Below the pieces are notes generated by a model. It had not been told where the DNA came from and searched no databases. It worked only from the letters and a program-made list of their open reading frames with translations. A stretch of DNA of 64,000 nucleotides from positions 186,001-250,000 of the forward strand of contig FJUW01000024.1 in assembly GCA_900074885.1 (NCBI GenBank). The letters are read 5' to 3'. Source of the stretch: Rhynchosporium graminicola. Lineage: Eukaryota; Ascomycota; Leotiomycetes; Helotiales; Ploettnerulaceae. The translations under genes were made by a program, and so were the position numbers. Numbering within the stretch: the first letter of the stretch is position 1; every line of letters begins with the position of its first letter. Below are positions 13,601-25,806 of this stretch, in pieces.

Positions 13601-13801
13601 TCCTACAACTCCAGCTCTGGCAATACCTATGGTTCTTCTCGTCGCGATGATAACGAGTCTTCGGGTTACGGTGGACGTAGCGGCGGTGGCCGTGGAGAGC
13701 AGAACGAGGAGAGCGAGTATGGACAGCAGCGTGAGGAGAGGGGAAGCGGCTACGGCAATCGCAGACGAGGAGATGATGAGAACGAGAACTCCCGCTACTA
13801 G
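10698..13801 (+). CDS. het-C: HET-C family protein
   Basis: Four exons (10698-10802, 10866-11168, 11226-11493, 11541-13801) encode 978 aa; introns are 63, 57 and 47 bp. The start gives a signal peptide of about 24 residues ending in an Ala-rich cleavage site before FGAGDIVDLAK. The body carries the hallmark HET-C blocks VKRVYFGNWLRDYSQAID, YRPEEHIDNP and GLHCLEDFSAHSNYTELAL, and an alpha-helical region to about residue 600. A basic KKKKQE patch precedes a Gly/Ser/Asn/Tyr-rich repetitive tail. In Neurospora HET-C takes part in heterokaryon (vegetative) incompatibility together with a partner gene; the family is widespread in filamentous fungi. Alleles differ by small indels in a specificity region, so this gene could be polymorphic. 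No obvious partner (pin-c-like HET gene) is seen nearby. The reading frame is intact. Confidence 0.95.
12880..13700 (+). repeat. coding minisatellite in het-C tail
   Basis: About ten to twelve imperfect tandem units of roughly 50-70 bp encode variants of NTYGSSGRSGRNDNEESS. Copies differ in length and by point changes, typical of a repeat that expands and contracts. The base composition keeps a second + frame (12753-13808) and a stretch of the - strand free of stops, which produces long shadow ORFs. Confidence 0.85.
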
Positions 13802-14444
13802 GGGTTAAGATTTGGAATGTGATGAATGATGAGTGATGAGTGATTGAGAATGGCTTTCGTTGAGATACCTAGAAAAGCGTGGAGCTGGGTGGGGTGGAGT
13901 TTTCTTTGCTGTGTCTTTGAAAAAATGGGGAGACAGCGGTTGGCGAGACGGCGGTTGGCGCGGGAGATGCATGAGCACGGGGTTGGGGCTGGGTGAGATG
14001 ATGTCGATTTAGCGAGCTGAATACGGAATCAATTCAACTTGTACTGAATCACTCTTGAAACCTTGATACATTGATTGACTTTGCGAGAAGTCTCGCTTCC
14101 GCTTATGGGAACAATCACGTGATATCGCGGTGAAGTAAATAGACTGGGAGACAATGCCTCCAACTCAGGGCTGATACTTGAAGCTTTGGGATCAATCGAC
14201 ACACTTACTCACGAATGTCCCGGACATCAAGAATTAATGGTTTTAATCATTACGACACGGAGGTGGTGATACAGATGCCCAGCCCCGCGAAGCGAGAAGT
14301 GTTGACATCATTGCATCATGACGGTCCAGCTGCTGAATAGGAAAGTATATCAACTTCAACATTCCACAATTACCTCCTCCCTCGGATTCATCTCATCTCA
14401 TCTCATCTCAATCAAACTCACCAAGAACTTCCACCACCTCCAAC
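13802..14444. other. intergenic region
   Basis: Contains the het-C 3' flank and the promoter of the membrane-protein gene at 14445. A TCATC pentamer run (about 14391-14408) lies in the probable 5' leader. No other feature is seen. Confidence 0.6.
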
Positions 14445-15308
14445 ATGGGAATCACACACTCCACGGCCCGCTGGGTCGCGCCCCTCTCCTTCGCGATTGA
14501 TTTCGCAGCGCAGCAATACGGCATGCTCGCCTCGCCCAACATGAAAGATATTCACGACGCCAACCTCTCATTCTGGTCTCCACAGCCGTATTTCATAGCT
14601 GCTTTCTTCTTCCCTCAACAGCTGTTCCAGGTGGCGTGGTTGTATCGCTTGTGGAAGCTGGATGCGAATAAGAGTGCCGAGGAGAAGAGGGAGGTGGCTA
14701 TCATGACGGACTTCGTGCCGTATTACGCGGTGGGGAATCTGTGTATTGCTTGTGAGTGTTTTCCTGTTCATTTTGAGGATATCGTCACATGATGAGTTTC
14801 ATACCAATTCAAGGAGTGCAGAATCACAGGGTTTGAACCTTGGCAAATCGGAAGAGATGAGCTAATAGTCTCATCAGCGTGGATGATATTCTGGAACTCC
14901 TCCGCCCTGAAGACCTCCAACGTCTTCGTCCTCATCAATTCCCTCACCCAGCTAACATACATCTTCACCCGTCTCCGGCCCATGAACACCCGCTCCACCT
15001 CCTCGGTCCTCACCCACATCGTAGCCAAGACATTCGCTGGCATCGGTGTCCTCGATCTCCTGCACAACGGCTCAGTAGCTTATTTCGACCACCAAGGCCC
15101 ATCACTTGCCGTCAAAGCCATCACTGGTGTAGGTTTCGCCGCATTGGCTGGAATGAGCGATTGGATCTTTGGAGGCTGTTTGGTGTATGATCTGGTTGCT
15201 TTGGCCGTTGGACAGAGAGGTATTGGAGAGACGAGCTGGAGTAACCTTTTGGCAGTTTATGCTTTAGGCACGGCGGGGATTGTCGCGGCGAGAAATGTTG
15301 CGAAGTAG
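14445..15308 (+). CDS. conserved multi-pass membrane protein of unknown function
   Basis: Two exons (14445-14751 and 14878-15308) separated by a 126-bp intron with GTGAGT donor encode 245 aa. Hydrophobic segments appear at about residues 10-28, 44-66, 88-125, 145-165 and 175-240, so a protein with five or more membrane spans is likely. There is no signal peptide beyond the first span and no catalytic motif that I recognise. The sequence looks like a fungus-specific small integral membrane protein. It is flanked by het-C upstream on the same strand and faces the PQ-loop gene tail to tail. The frame is intact and the splice junction restores a clean A-S-W-M-I-F reading. Confidence 0.8.
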
Positions 15309-16108
15309 GTTGAGATTCGGTCCGTGGTTTTGTGTGGGAAATGAATGGGCTGATGATGTATGATAGGCCGCCGTATGTTAGTGAGGATAAGGGGGGCTAT
15401 GTTGAGGCTGCTACCGAGGAAGATAGATTATCTCCTTAGGCAGGAGAAACAGCGTGTATTATATTGCTCGAAAAATTCTTTGTCTGAAGTGATGGATGGA
15501 GTACACATGTGGGGGGATTGGGAATTGTCAATGCATTTCACCGGCTTACTTGGGCATAGTCGTGCGGATCCGTGTGATATGGAAGTGCTGGCCATGATAT
15601 GAGGTGCAAAGAGTAATAATGGTTAAGCATGAGGCGAAGACAGTAAAGTGTGAGAGTGGTTGTACGGGCACAGACTGCATCTCATACGATTGGAATCATA
15701 CCTATTGTAGAGTAGGCACTATGCTACATGCAGATGGTCTTAATCGAGGAAAATGCCTAAAACTTTTCACAGGCTCAGCCCGCACGATAAAACCACGCCC
15801 CTTTCTGTTTCACAACCTAAACCCCCATCTTTTTGTTGTGCCCCTGCCATGTTGCCACTGCAAATGTTTCTCCCTACACCATGAGCCTAAAGAGCAGAAC
15901 AGACCAGACCAACCAGACCAGAACAAAACATGTGAAATAAAACGCCGTCCAACAAAATCAAGAGAAGAGAAGAGAATCAAAAGGCACTTTTCGTTAACCC
16001 CCTATCCGTAATTTATGCACCGGTACTGTACACCCCAGCTGCGAGCCTTTTTATTGTAAACCGATGAGAACAAATGAAAAGAGGAAAAACCCGTCCGAAT
16101 ACAAATGC
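15309..16108. other. convergent intergenic region
   Basis: The 3' flanks of two convergent genes. Short ORFs are present but none has protein-like composition. A CCAGACC-type short repeat lies near 15903-15920. Confidence 0.55.
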
Positions 16109-17248
16109 TCAGTCCCCCCTCTCAAGCAAGGGTCTAGAGTCCCTAGACTCGGTCCTGGCATGTCCATTCTCAACCACAACGTCCGCCTGCGCAGGCCCAT
16201 CGCGATAGATGAAGAACTGGGCAAAGATGCCCATGTCCAAGAAGAGGGTGCCTAAACTGCCTGCGAGCCATGAAGTGTTGATCAGGATGTACCGGGCGTA
16301 GAGTTCTCTCGCTTCTCCATGAGCGCAGCGTCCTCGGCGCCCTGTGCAGTGTGGCTCGTAGGCGAAGATGCTGAGCACGTATGTGAGATTGCCGATGCAT
16401 GCGAAGAGGAAGAAGAGCATCGATACGCCTTCGGTGCTCTTCCGTCGGTAATTTAGCAACATCTGGGGAACGCGAGAGCCGAGGTAGAGAACCGCGCAGA
16501 AGTAGCCGAAGATCTGACCCCAGAGATTGAACGTCAGGGGTTCGGGACGAGGATGCTTGGGCGAGCGGTGCGAGTGCCCGTTCTGCGAGCCGTTGCTGAT
16601 CCACCATCCTAGCACTCCGGCTGCGCAGACCATGATGATGGAGATGAGGTTGAAGAGGGTGGCTTGGAGACGGGTGGTGGGTTTGCTGACTGCGGGAGGA
16701 TCATGTGGATGTGGTGCGTCGAGCAGAGGGACAACTGGGGAGAGATGACTTGCTGAAACTGTACTGGACCGACGATCATGGTTGATATGTGAGGCAGCGA
16801 GAAGTGCCGATCGCTCGTTCGCCTCACCGAGATTATCTCGTTTCTTTGGTGGGACGACCTCGTCTTTCCAGGTGAAGCCCCGGTAGTAGAAGCACTGGAG
16901 CAGTAGCACGACGTCGGCTATGGTGTAGTAGATAGCCAAGATCAACATGGTTGGCAGCACGCCTTGTAGGATGGCGCCGAGTATATTGAAAACATCACCC
17001 GCTAACCACACAATGATGAATTGCAGTGACAATCCATCGGCAGAGCCACGTTTGAAGTTCTCCACAATCTGAGGTGAGAAGACTACGATCCAACAAGCGA
17101 TAGATATTGAGCTATTTACCCGTTAGAACTTTTGACAATCGGGGATTTTTTCATGATGGCGAGGAGAGGTGATGTGGAAATGCACTAACCCAAGAATGCC
17201 GCTAATAGCTGTAATGGACAGATTGAGAGTCTCAGTAGGGGGAACCAT
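16109..17248 (-). CDS. PQ-loop vacuolar amino-acid transporter (Ypq/Rtc2-like)
   Basis: Two exons on the minus strand (17248-17190 and 17111-16109) with a 78-bp intron encode 353 aa. The first PQ-loop is formed just after the splice (FSPQIVENFKRGSADGLSL). The second is SRVPQMLLNYRRKSTEGVSM near residue 255. Seven hydrophobic spans can be counted, with a polar loop of about 90 residues between the third and fourth. This matches the yeast Ypq1-3/Rtc2 and animal PQLC2 (SLC66A1) family, which export cationic amino acids from the vacuole or lysosome. Both proline-glutamine pairs needed for the hinge are present. The start MVPPTETLNLS begins inside the first span region, as is usual for the family. 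The substrate cannot be read from sequence. Confidence 0.92.
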
Positions 17249-19596
17249 ATTTGCAAATGAGATTCCAGACGGCCGTGATGAAATCAAATCCTCCCTGAAG
17301 CTTTCTAAACAGGCTGTCTCTGTAGTGTAGAACACTTAGAACACTTAGATGGATGGCCAAGTGGTTCCCTGGTGTACGGAGTATGGGCGGTGGAAGAACT
17401 TTCAAAGTCTTGGCCGGGGACCCCGCAAAATGCAGACAGAATCAGACCAGATCCAGAACAGAACAGAACAGAACAGAAATTGATAAACACCTTGAACCCC
17501 CTGATGAATCCCAATTCCCGCTTTGTGAGAGGATGACCGAGAGAATCCTCCGGACAGATGCAAGTTACAAAAGAAACGTGCTGCTGGATGCCAGAGATTG
17601 GTGTTGACGTTGTTGGCAATCTGAAGCTTGAGAAATTTGATGGCTAGACGGACCGAGGTTTCACGATTTCGGTTGTCCATCACGTGATTGAGCCAATGTA
17701 TTCTTTTCGTACTCGGTTTCAAATTAACATCTATGTAGATCTGATCAAAAGTGCAGTGCGGAGATTTTTCTCTGTAGATGCATCGTTAAAAATCTCGCAT
17801 TTCCTGTCGTCGTGGTATTTGTCTCTCATATACATGCTAGGCTGAGGAAATTCGTCTCCAATGAAGCGATTTTTGCCAGCTCGTTGTAAATTCGTCCTCT
17901 GAAAATATAGCATGCAGGAAAGCCATGAAGAGCTTACGTGACTTTAAACTATTAGTTATATAATGTCACGAGGTACATCCGTGACATTTAAATCGAGTTG
18001 CGATAGTTCCATTATACTTATTTCACCGTGCCGATTAGCAGGTTTACACCTTCGCCGAAGACGGATGAATTTCCCTCGCCTCGGGTTAAAAACAGCATTT
18101 ACGTGATCCGATTAAACTTGCAATTATCAGGACTTTCTTTCCTTTGTAGATTCGTCATCATTAACGAAATCATAGTTCCTGACATCTTGGTATGGTCTCT
18201 CTTAAACATGTCATTATGTCATAACTCTCTAAGATACTTCTCGCTTGTCATGTTTAGTTTAGGGCGAACCGAAAACACGCTCACATGTTTTATCCAGGCT
18301 AACGAACGTTCAAATTGATTTGGAGTTCGAGCTATTCCAGATATCCTGGAATTCTCGTTTCGAAACTTGTTGAAGAAGGGTTCTGTGCTGATTTCAAGTT
18401 TTGTGGCGAAGGACTGTGTGCGGCGATTCTTTGAGTGACTTACTAGTTGTTGAGCTTCAGCTGGAGTGCGTGGAAATGGCCGCAGATTCTAAGTAACACC
18501 AGCCGGGTGATGTGATGACTCGAATCGCGTATCATACCAACCTTGAGTATTGATATGCGATTGCTTGTCCACCCCAGAAATACTACTTGTATATTTTGAC
18601 AGCCAACCCAATGCCATGTGGACGGCAAGTCCCACTTCAACTCCAGAACTCAGTCCAACTACTTGGATTGCCGAGCATGCCAGCACACGATCGCGGCTGT
18701 ACTGTCCAGTTCGGCGGGATCATTAAAGGGGCACGCACAGGTATAACTGTATGTACTCTGCATCATGTCCATAGCGTTCCAACTCAATTGTACCACCATC
18801 CATGTTCATGATCACAACAAGCCGCAAATTATCCGTCAGAAAGCATGTTTCGACTCCAAGTTCAGACCCCAGTCCATGCCGGAATTTCCCAGGGACCTGT
18901 ATGTGCCGGGATACGTGTACAATGGGGGAAAGTCTAAAGGACGGAGAACAGGTCCAGAAGCTTATTTGAGTATTTCGAGAGTGGAGTGAATTGGTGGTGT
19001 GGTGACTCTGGAGAGTTGGTTTAGTGTTGATGTGCGGACGGGTTGGATGGAGAGAGTGTGTGGAAGTATGAGGTACTGAGGAAATTAAAGAATCAGCTAT
19101 TTCGGGATAGTTTTGCTTGCTAATTGGTGTTATTGACTTATCACGTTATCCTGTTGATTGATATTAGACATTATCCTGTTGACTAATATTAATCGCTCCT
19201 AGCTTTCGTGAGCATTAGAATACGCCCGAGGACACTTGGACCCTAATAGTCAATGGTGAAAATCACGGGAGGCAAAACATGAATAGAGTAGATAGAAGCA
19301 CAAGTTAAAAACGTAAAGTTGAAAGTCATCATTCATGTTAGCGATGACTGAGAACACGAAGCGCCACGCTGGCTATCCTTCCATCACATTGCGCCCAGCT
19401 AATGCGCCAAAGCCGACGTCCAGATCCCGAACACCAAACGCCTTTGTTGCCTTGACCCAAATGTATTTACAATCGAAGATCTCTCCTCTCCCCATTACAG
19501 CACTGTCCCCATTACAGCACTGTCCAGCCTCATATCTGTCTGTCTTCAACCGAAGGCATGACGAAAGTGATGATCCTCTATCCTTGAACCCCACGG
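17249..19596. other. gene-poor region
   Basis: Apart from the inverted-repeat element at 17841-18084 I see no gene. ORFs are short and lack protein-like composition. Part of the sequence near 17900-18320 and 19080-19330 is AT-rich. Confidence 0.55.
17841..18084. mobile_element. MITE-like inverted-repeat element, copy 1
   Basis: About 244 bp bounded by inverted termini. The left end reads GAGGAAATTCGTCTCC; the right end, read on the other strand, is GAGGCGAGGGAAATTCATC. The interior is AT-rich and has no ORF. It shares its ends and central blocks (TTATATAATGT, and an AGCAGGT before the right terminus) with copy 2. Many differences between copies are C/T or G/A. No transposase is encoded, so it would be a non-autonomous element. 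I could not fix the target-site duplication. Confidence 0.65.
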
Positions 19597-19860
19597 TCAC
19601 TGCGATCGACCACTATCCATGCTCGATATACTGCTTGATTTGTCTAGTCTTGCGTGTGCGTTTGTGCCTTCATCGTTGGGGCTGCGCCTCCTGGCTGAGC
19701 TAGAGGCCGCTTCCATCTGCTTCTTGGTGTGAAGATGCATCTCGCGTGTATATGCGGAGAGTGTGAGAGAGGGACTCATATCGTACTCTTCAGATGGGGA
19801 GGAGGAGAAGTGTGATTGTGGTTGAGAGTATTGTTGTTCTTGGGAGTATTGGGCAGACAT
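19597..19860 (-). CDS. small Ser/Gln-rich hypothetical protein
   Basis: A single-exon ORF of 87 aa starting MSAQYSQEQQYSQPQSHFSS. The upstream reading frame stays open for 52 more codons but lacks fungal protein character, so I start at this Met. The protein is polar, with SSSPSEEYDMSPSLTLSAY and a basic ARRRSPNDEG segment, and ends in a Ser-rich tail. No signal peptide, membrane span or catalytic motif is seen. Composition is consistent with small intrinsically disordered fungal proteins, many of which are phosphorylated. It stands alone in a gene-poor stretch. Function unknown. Confidence 0.6.
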   Translation of the reverse strand: MSAQYSQEQQYSQPQSHFSSSPSEEYDMSPSLTLSAYTREMHLHTKKQMEAASSSARRRSPNDEGTNAHARLDKSSSISSMDSGRSQ

Positions 19861-22800
19861 TATGAAGTTAAGTTGTGTGATTGTTCGATTCCGAGTGTGA
19901 TTATGCTCGAGTTCGAGTTTTGCCGAGCGAGATGTGATTATGCAGATTGCTGGTGGGCTTGTATGGAGATGCTTTTTGAAGTGGATTTTTAGCCCACCGA
20001 CAGCAGGCGGCTTCAAGAACTATATACGATAATCAACACTGCAGTTGAGAACATGAGGATACGACATAGGTATGGCTCACTAGTTACCACTAAGATAAAC
20101 AAGTGTCGAACTAACCGGACCCCAACGGCACCTGCAGTACACAAATGCATGATTCTCCAGGATCGTGCACCAGTTCTCATAGGGATCCTTGTGCTGCCCA
20201 CTTCTCGATCCCAACAACCTTGTATCAGTCGTCACGATCATCCATTCAACGGCCCCCATCCCAAACAATAAACTTCAGCGCCGACGGGCAGTCTGACAGA
20301 ATGAGGCAGGACCCTGCCGATCGTGACAATGAAACGGCATCACAAGCGATGTCATTATTGTGGCGGGATCCCTGGGTCCGTCATCCGACGAATCACAACG
20401 GTGGGATAGAATAAGGAATGGAGATTGTCCGCAGCCATTACTAGAAGGAGAACGGTAGGTGCACACGGCGAAATGAGTCTAAGAAATATTCGGAGGGGGG
20501 TAGCCTCGGGAGGTCATGATGTTGACAATGTTTCATACCGAAATCCCATGACTTGGGTATAGCTCTCGGAGCCTAAAATGCACATGATTCATAGAACGGC
20601 ATATTCTGTGCACGTGAGGTATCCGAACAGACTTTTTCGGGTGCTACTAAGTAAGGAAATAGGCACGGTTTGAATGTGGAATCCTCTGTACGCTTGTTGG
20701 AAAGGTCTACATGCGGATTTCGGACGACCACCAACAGCCGCATGGAGAGCTGCAACACAAGTGACGAATCTCTTTTGAGCCAGACGAGTATCTCACAGAG
20801 TAGATAGAGGATCAGCAAGGCAGCTACAGGGTACGAAAGGTACCACCGAAGTCACGATCGACACAACTGGCTGACGCTCAGACGGGGAGTGCAAATCCTC
20901 AAGGTTCGTTATCCACCTCCTCTCAACCCCAGGAAAAATGCCTGTTACAGCTAGATAATCCTGGGTACAGATGGGCATCTCATTAGCCAGCTGCAGGGAG
21001 CCGAGATTGCATTGCTACTGTATCGTCGGTGGCTTCGAGGGATAGTACAGTAGTAGCATTTAGGATTCTACCAATCTCATTGCCGTTATAGTATGTATAC
21101 ATCTACTACTGGCGACCGCAATTCGGCCTCGAACTTGGACTTAGCAAGTTCATGTCAGAGATTATGAACGAGCAGCACGATTTCAAGTTCAGAACAAGCA
21201 ATACCGTAAAGCGCATATGATGGTGTAAATTTTGGCACCGAAAAAGAAAGAACTAAGGGTCCGGCACAGACTATTTCCCAAAAGCAAAACCATACGTCTG
21301 CCAAGCTCTTTCCCGCTGGTATTTACATCACAGTCCCGCTTTAAACGCTTAGCGAGCCATACACAGCCACGTCGCTTCCGAATGAATGGACGGAATCCTC
21401 GTGCAGATCAGCATCATCATGATCATGGGTAACACCAAGGCTATACAAACGAACAACGCCAAAGCTTGTACGACATCGATATCGACACTTATGGGTTGTT
21501 GATGAACATGTTTACGGGTCGATGACTTTGCTGGCTGACGATGTGAATTGAACCTGAGCCACACGATGTGTGAGCTGAAACGGAATTGATAAGGATGCAA
21601 CGTTAGCATCTTCGAAGTGGCAAGGCTCGTGTAATCCTTTCGAATCTGATCGGAGGTTCGAGGTCGTCAGTCCACTCCAGTCCAGTCCAGCCGTCGGAGG
21701 CAGAGGGAGAGAGGCACGATGTCATGGCGACGTCAAGCTCAAGCAAGCATGTTTGGCAGCGGGAGGCTGTGAGATGTGAGATGTGAGTATGAGCTTGCTC
21801 GTGTCTAACCCCTCTCTCCACCAAGTTCTCTTGGGAAACGGGAGAGGGCGGTGCTTTTATTCCGGGTCGACTTGATACCTAGAGGACAACGGGATGGTTT
21901 CCACTTCGAGACTACCTACTCCTCACGACCAGAACTTTTGTCTTTCCTATGCGACTTTGCAGTAACGTCAAGGTTTATTGTATATGCTGCTTCACGTCTT
22001 CCTGCCTCTTCTTCCATATTTCTGTGGCATATTTGAGTCGTTTTCAAGCATCAAACTGTGGACCGGCTGGCCGTGTACGCTCCAGCATCCAATTTTCTTC
22101 ACTTCGTTATTTCTCCAAGCCAATCAATGTAAACATGAGCATGACGGTCTGGCCTTCTGCCCTATGGGCTTTTCGGGATGGACTCTCCTTCGTCTCCAGT
22201 TATCAATTCGCGAGTGCAGTGTCTGCCGTCACTCTGCATTGTTCTCCGTTATTCTTATGTATGTAGCCGACTCGCTCCGGACGCAAGGCCCGAAGTGATC
22301 TCACAATCACGATGAGAATGGGGTCCGTTCTCCACTCGACCCTTCTTCCACGGCTGAGAAAGCTTGCAAAGAACACTTAAGTTCATCATCCCTTCCTTCC
22401 GGGGCGAACAATCCTGTGCAAGTCGTGTAACATCGACGATGAGGGTTGATAAAGGATCAGCGAGGTGACAGCATTCCAGCGTCATGGTCCTACGAGCGGT
22501 CTAGACTCCTAACCGTGTTGGATGTCTCGTTCCAGGATTCGGTCGATCAAACTTTGCTCCCGTGCCAGTCTTCTTCCAATGACTAAATCTCATGAATTTG
22601 TTCGAATATTGTTTTTCTTGCCTCGACTCGCTCGAGTCTGTTTGAGACAGATTGCGCAGACATTTTCAGCCTGGCGATTGAGGCAATGTGGTAATGTGGC
22701 GATAATGAGGTCACCCGCCACTAGACAATAGTGAGAGGTTGGTGTTGGTCTACAAGGCCGACTTTCACTGACTAACTGACGTCTTTGGAATGGTACCGAG

Positions 22801-24153
22801 CACTCTGGTTCGCGGAATCTGATCCTGATTAATTATGTAACATGTGTTTCATATATCGGGTTCGTTGTGCTCGGTGAGGTGGTTAATGCAGTTTACTGGC
22901 TGCCTGCAATCGGCAGTGACGTCTGGTCTGTTCGCCTAGCACTTTCCAACTTTTCCTAGAGTAGATAGAGTAGGCACTACGGCAAGCTTGTGCCAGCTTT
23001 CAACGTTTTTGACGTTCTGACGTTCTGACGTTCAGCTGAACTCATTTTAACGTTGCTTTCGAGTTCTTCCATGCTAGGCCCTCCTAAAAAAGATGGCAGG
23101 TTTTGAAATTACATTGCAGTTCCTTTAACTTCGTGGGGCATGGGGTATGTTTGTGTGAAGGTAAGCCTGCAGACTGAATTAGGAATACGAACGTGTCCGA
23201 AAAGATTGATAGGTCCGAATAGACACTTACATCCGAGGAAACTGGTCTTTGGTTACTGATAACATTCTGCAGCCTGAAATTTCACTTCCTTTTCTGCTAC
23301 TCTCATTTCCTGTTTCGAGGGAATTAAAGCAGGTGACTCAGACGACTTTTGACCCAAGGCCCCAGACTTCCAAGATCACTCAACCGCCTTCTCTTCAAGC
23401 AAAACCATCCTATCTGACGTTCTCTGCACTCTCTCTCACAGATTTACCCCTTCTTGATGCTGGTATAGACATGATCGGGAAGTACATATATACCTGCTCT
23501 CAGCGTCACTACACCATCGAACTGCTTCAACACCCAAGCTCCAGAGATCCATCCATCGGAGATGCAGGACTTCTCATCAGCAGAAACAATCCAGGGCGTG
23601 CTTATATTCTACTGGTAACATGCTGATCACATCTGATCTGTTTCCTCGCAAGAATCCACAGAATGCGCCGTATCTCAAAAGCGAAGCATCGAACTAGGTA
23701 TAATACATCGAACTAGGTATAATATAACGAAGATCCAATTTATCCTTCTCTGCCCGCCGAATCATATAATTCCATCACCAGAATCCCGATGATCTCACAA
23801 ACAGCCGCAATCTAGGCCCACCGGTCCGTATCTATTCAGATCTCGCGATCCATGTTTTGGAAAAATTAGACTGGTTAAAGGATGTAGCCAATAAAAGGCC
23901 CCCGAAACGTATCTCCGAGACACGTGTTTGTATCTAAATGCTGTAAAAAGAGAATGAACAGAAAAAATACAGAAAGAATAAAAATAACGAAAATTGGGTA
24001 TCCAAAAAATCTTGCTCACTCTCGGCAGTCTCATCAACTCCAAGCTCGCAGCCCTCCATCTATACATTCCTTTCTTTTTCACTTTCGCGACACCACTGTC
24101 CGGCCTTCCCTGGCAAAGGTGTATGCACATATCTCTCATGCTACTCCTCTCGC
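19861..24153. other. gene-poor region
   Basis: Over 4 kb without a convincing gene. ORFs up to 125 codons exist (for example 23249-23626) but none shows recognisable domains, splice continuity or conserved composition. Direct TAATACATCGAACTAGGTAT-like copies occur side by side at about 23685-23722. No tRNA or rRNA was recognised. Confidence 0.5.
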
Positions 24154-25806
24154 CTATCCTTGAGGTTTCCACTCCCACACTTCCATATCATGACGCCTCG
24201 CTAAAAGGCAAGCTTCATACCTAACCGCATACTCAACCGTCATGAGAACCAGACCTTTCCTCCCCACACTACCGCCCAACACTCTCCTCTCTACCAACGC
24301 TATCCCGCCTACTTTAGCGCTGAGTCTCTTCTCGCTTTCTGAGAGAGGGACGTCGCGCCGCGATGATGCGTGGCTTAGGGACGAGAGGGTGAGTGTGGAT
24401 GTGGAGGGCTGGGGTGTTAAAGTGCTTGAGGCGGATTTGGATATCTTGCATGTGGGGCTGGGAGAATGGGATGGTGTTGATGACTCGGTGTCCAGGTAGG
24501 AGGTGGCGGGTAGTTGCTGAGGTGGGAAGTATGTTCGGAGGATGGCGGTTAGGAGGGGCGAGAGGGCAAGGAGGGAGGCGAATATGAGGGCGCTTGTGAG
24601 TTCGATTTCACTGCGCTGTGTTAGCTTGCTCGTTTGGCATCAAGAAGCCTTGGTTTGACGATAGAAGGTAGCATGTCTTGTAAGGCGAGGTAATTTACCA
24701 CCAGCGTGCTAGGATGAATAAGCTAGTACTCAAAACCGATGAGACAGTTCGATTGGTTCCAAGGAAATGTACGAGAGACTTACAGATGGAGACTTCGAAG
24801 CGTGTGACATTCTCGCTTCGTATATGCGGAATGCCATCGACGAGACGAGCGATACTTGTTACGCACACGCTATCCCAGTCAGTTGCCATCCTAATGTCGC
24901 AATGTAAAGCAGGTACATACAAGATCCCCACGGCGATCACGAAGCCCATGCACCATCGTTGAGCATTGCCAGCTCCTTTACCCAGCACTCTCCTTCTCAG
25001 ACATACCACAATCCCCAGTCCGAATATCGCCCAGCTGCTCAGTATGTTACATGCGCCATAAACATACGCAAAAGTAGGATTAATCACGCATCTAGGAATC
25101 TCAATGCTAGGTGAGCACCCGGAGCTTATTATTGCGGCGGATGCGAGACTGAACAAGGCAGTAAAAGCCATTACTGAGAATACCGTGATGCGGAATATGG
25201 TAGACGGGATCGGAGCGGCGTTGAAACGGAGTAGCTTGATCAAAATAGAGATCTTGGACCATAGAAGTGCGAGGTGATAGATTGCTAGAGATGCAAGCCT
25301 GAGTTTGTGAAAGGTAAGTGCGGTGGTGTTGTAGAGGTTCCATATATCTTCACCGTTGCCGTGTTTCATTTCTGGCGAGGTGTTAGATTCACGTAAAGAG
25401 AAACATTCGAGGGGGCTTCGGTGTGAGCAAGTGACGGACCTATGATCTCCAGGACACAAAGCGTTTATGATAGTATCTGAAAGGCAACTTTAGTCCTTGC
25501 GTTCTATTCATTATGGGAACAAGCATGTGTCTTACTAGTCCAAGGCCGATGAAAACTAGGCACGTGTATTAGTTGGAATTTCTGAGAGTGGCAAGCTGAG
25601 AACTCACGATCATCCCATCCAGGTGACTTGACCAGTTTCAATCTTGTGTATATCCTCAGAGCCACAAGAACCGTCGAAATGAAGCTCAAAGGTAAACTGA
25701 CTTCTAATAACGAACAGGCAATTGTATCTGGGTTTATGAAATTTGCTGTGATGTCTTGCGGTGGATCGTGGGCAGGTATTTGCGAGTAATCGGTGGTAGA
25801 TATCAT
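24154..25806 (-). pseudogene. fungal rhodopsin-domain membrane protein with in-frame stop
   Basis: Seven exons on the minus strand: 25806-25608, 25555-25536, 25476-25440, 25371-24921, 24869-24784, 24708-24699, 24610-24154. All junctions keep one frame and restore a typical fungal rhodopsin-domain protein with about seven spans: an N-terminal block ending LVKSPGWDD, then FIGLGL, then a KHGNGEDIWNL motif before the third span, and a Cys-containing extracellular loop (SSGCSPSIEIPRC). After EIELTSALIFASLLALSPLL there is a Ser/Thr-rich cytoplasmic tail. Exon 3 contains one TAA (25467-25465) inside the second membrane span; everything before and after it reads through. Family members are probably plasma-membrane sensors linked to pathogenicity or chemosensing in some fungi. 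The single lesion suggests recent inactivation, read-through, or a base error. A paralogue at 55679-57210 is intact. Confidence 0.75.

Noticed and set aside
12753..13808. A 351-codon ORF in another + frame within the het-C tail
   Set aside because: It is kept open only by the repeat composition of the het-C minisatellite. It is Met/Thr/Arg-rich and has no splice or start logic.
23249..23626. A 125-codon + ORF
   Set aside because: Composition is not protein-like, with no domains and no splice continuity.
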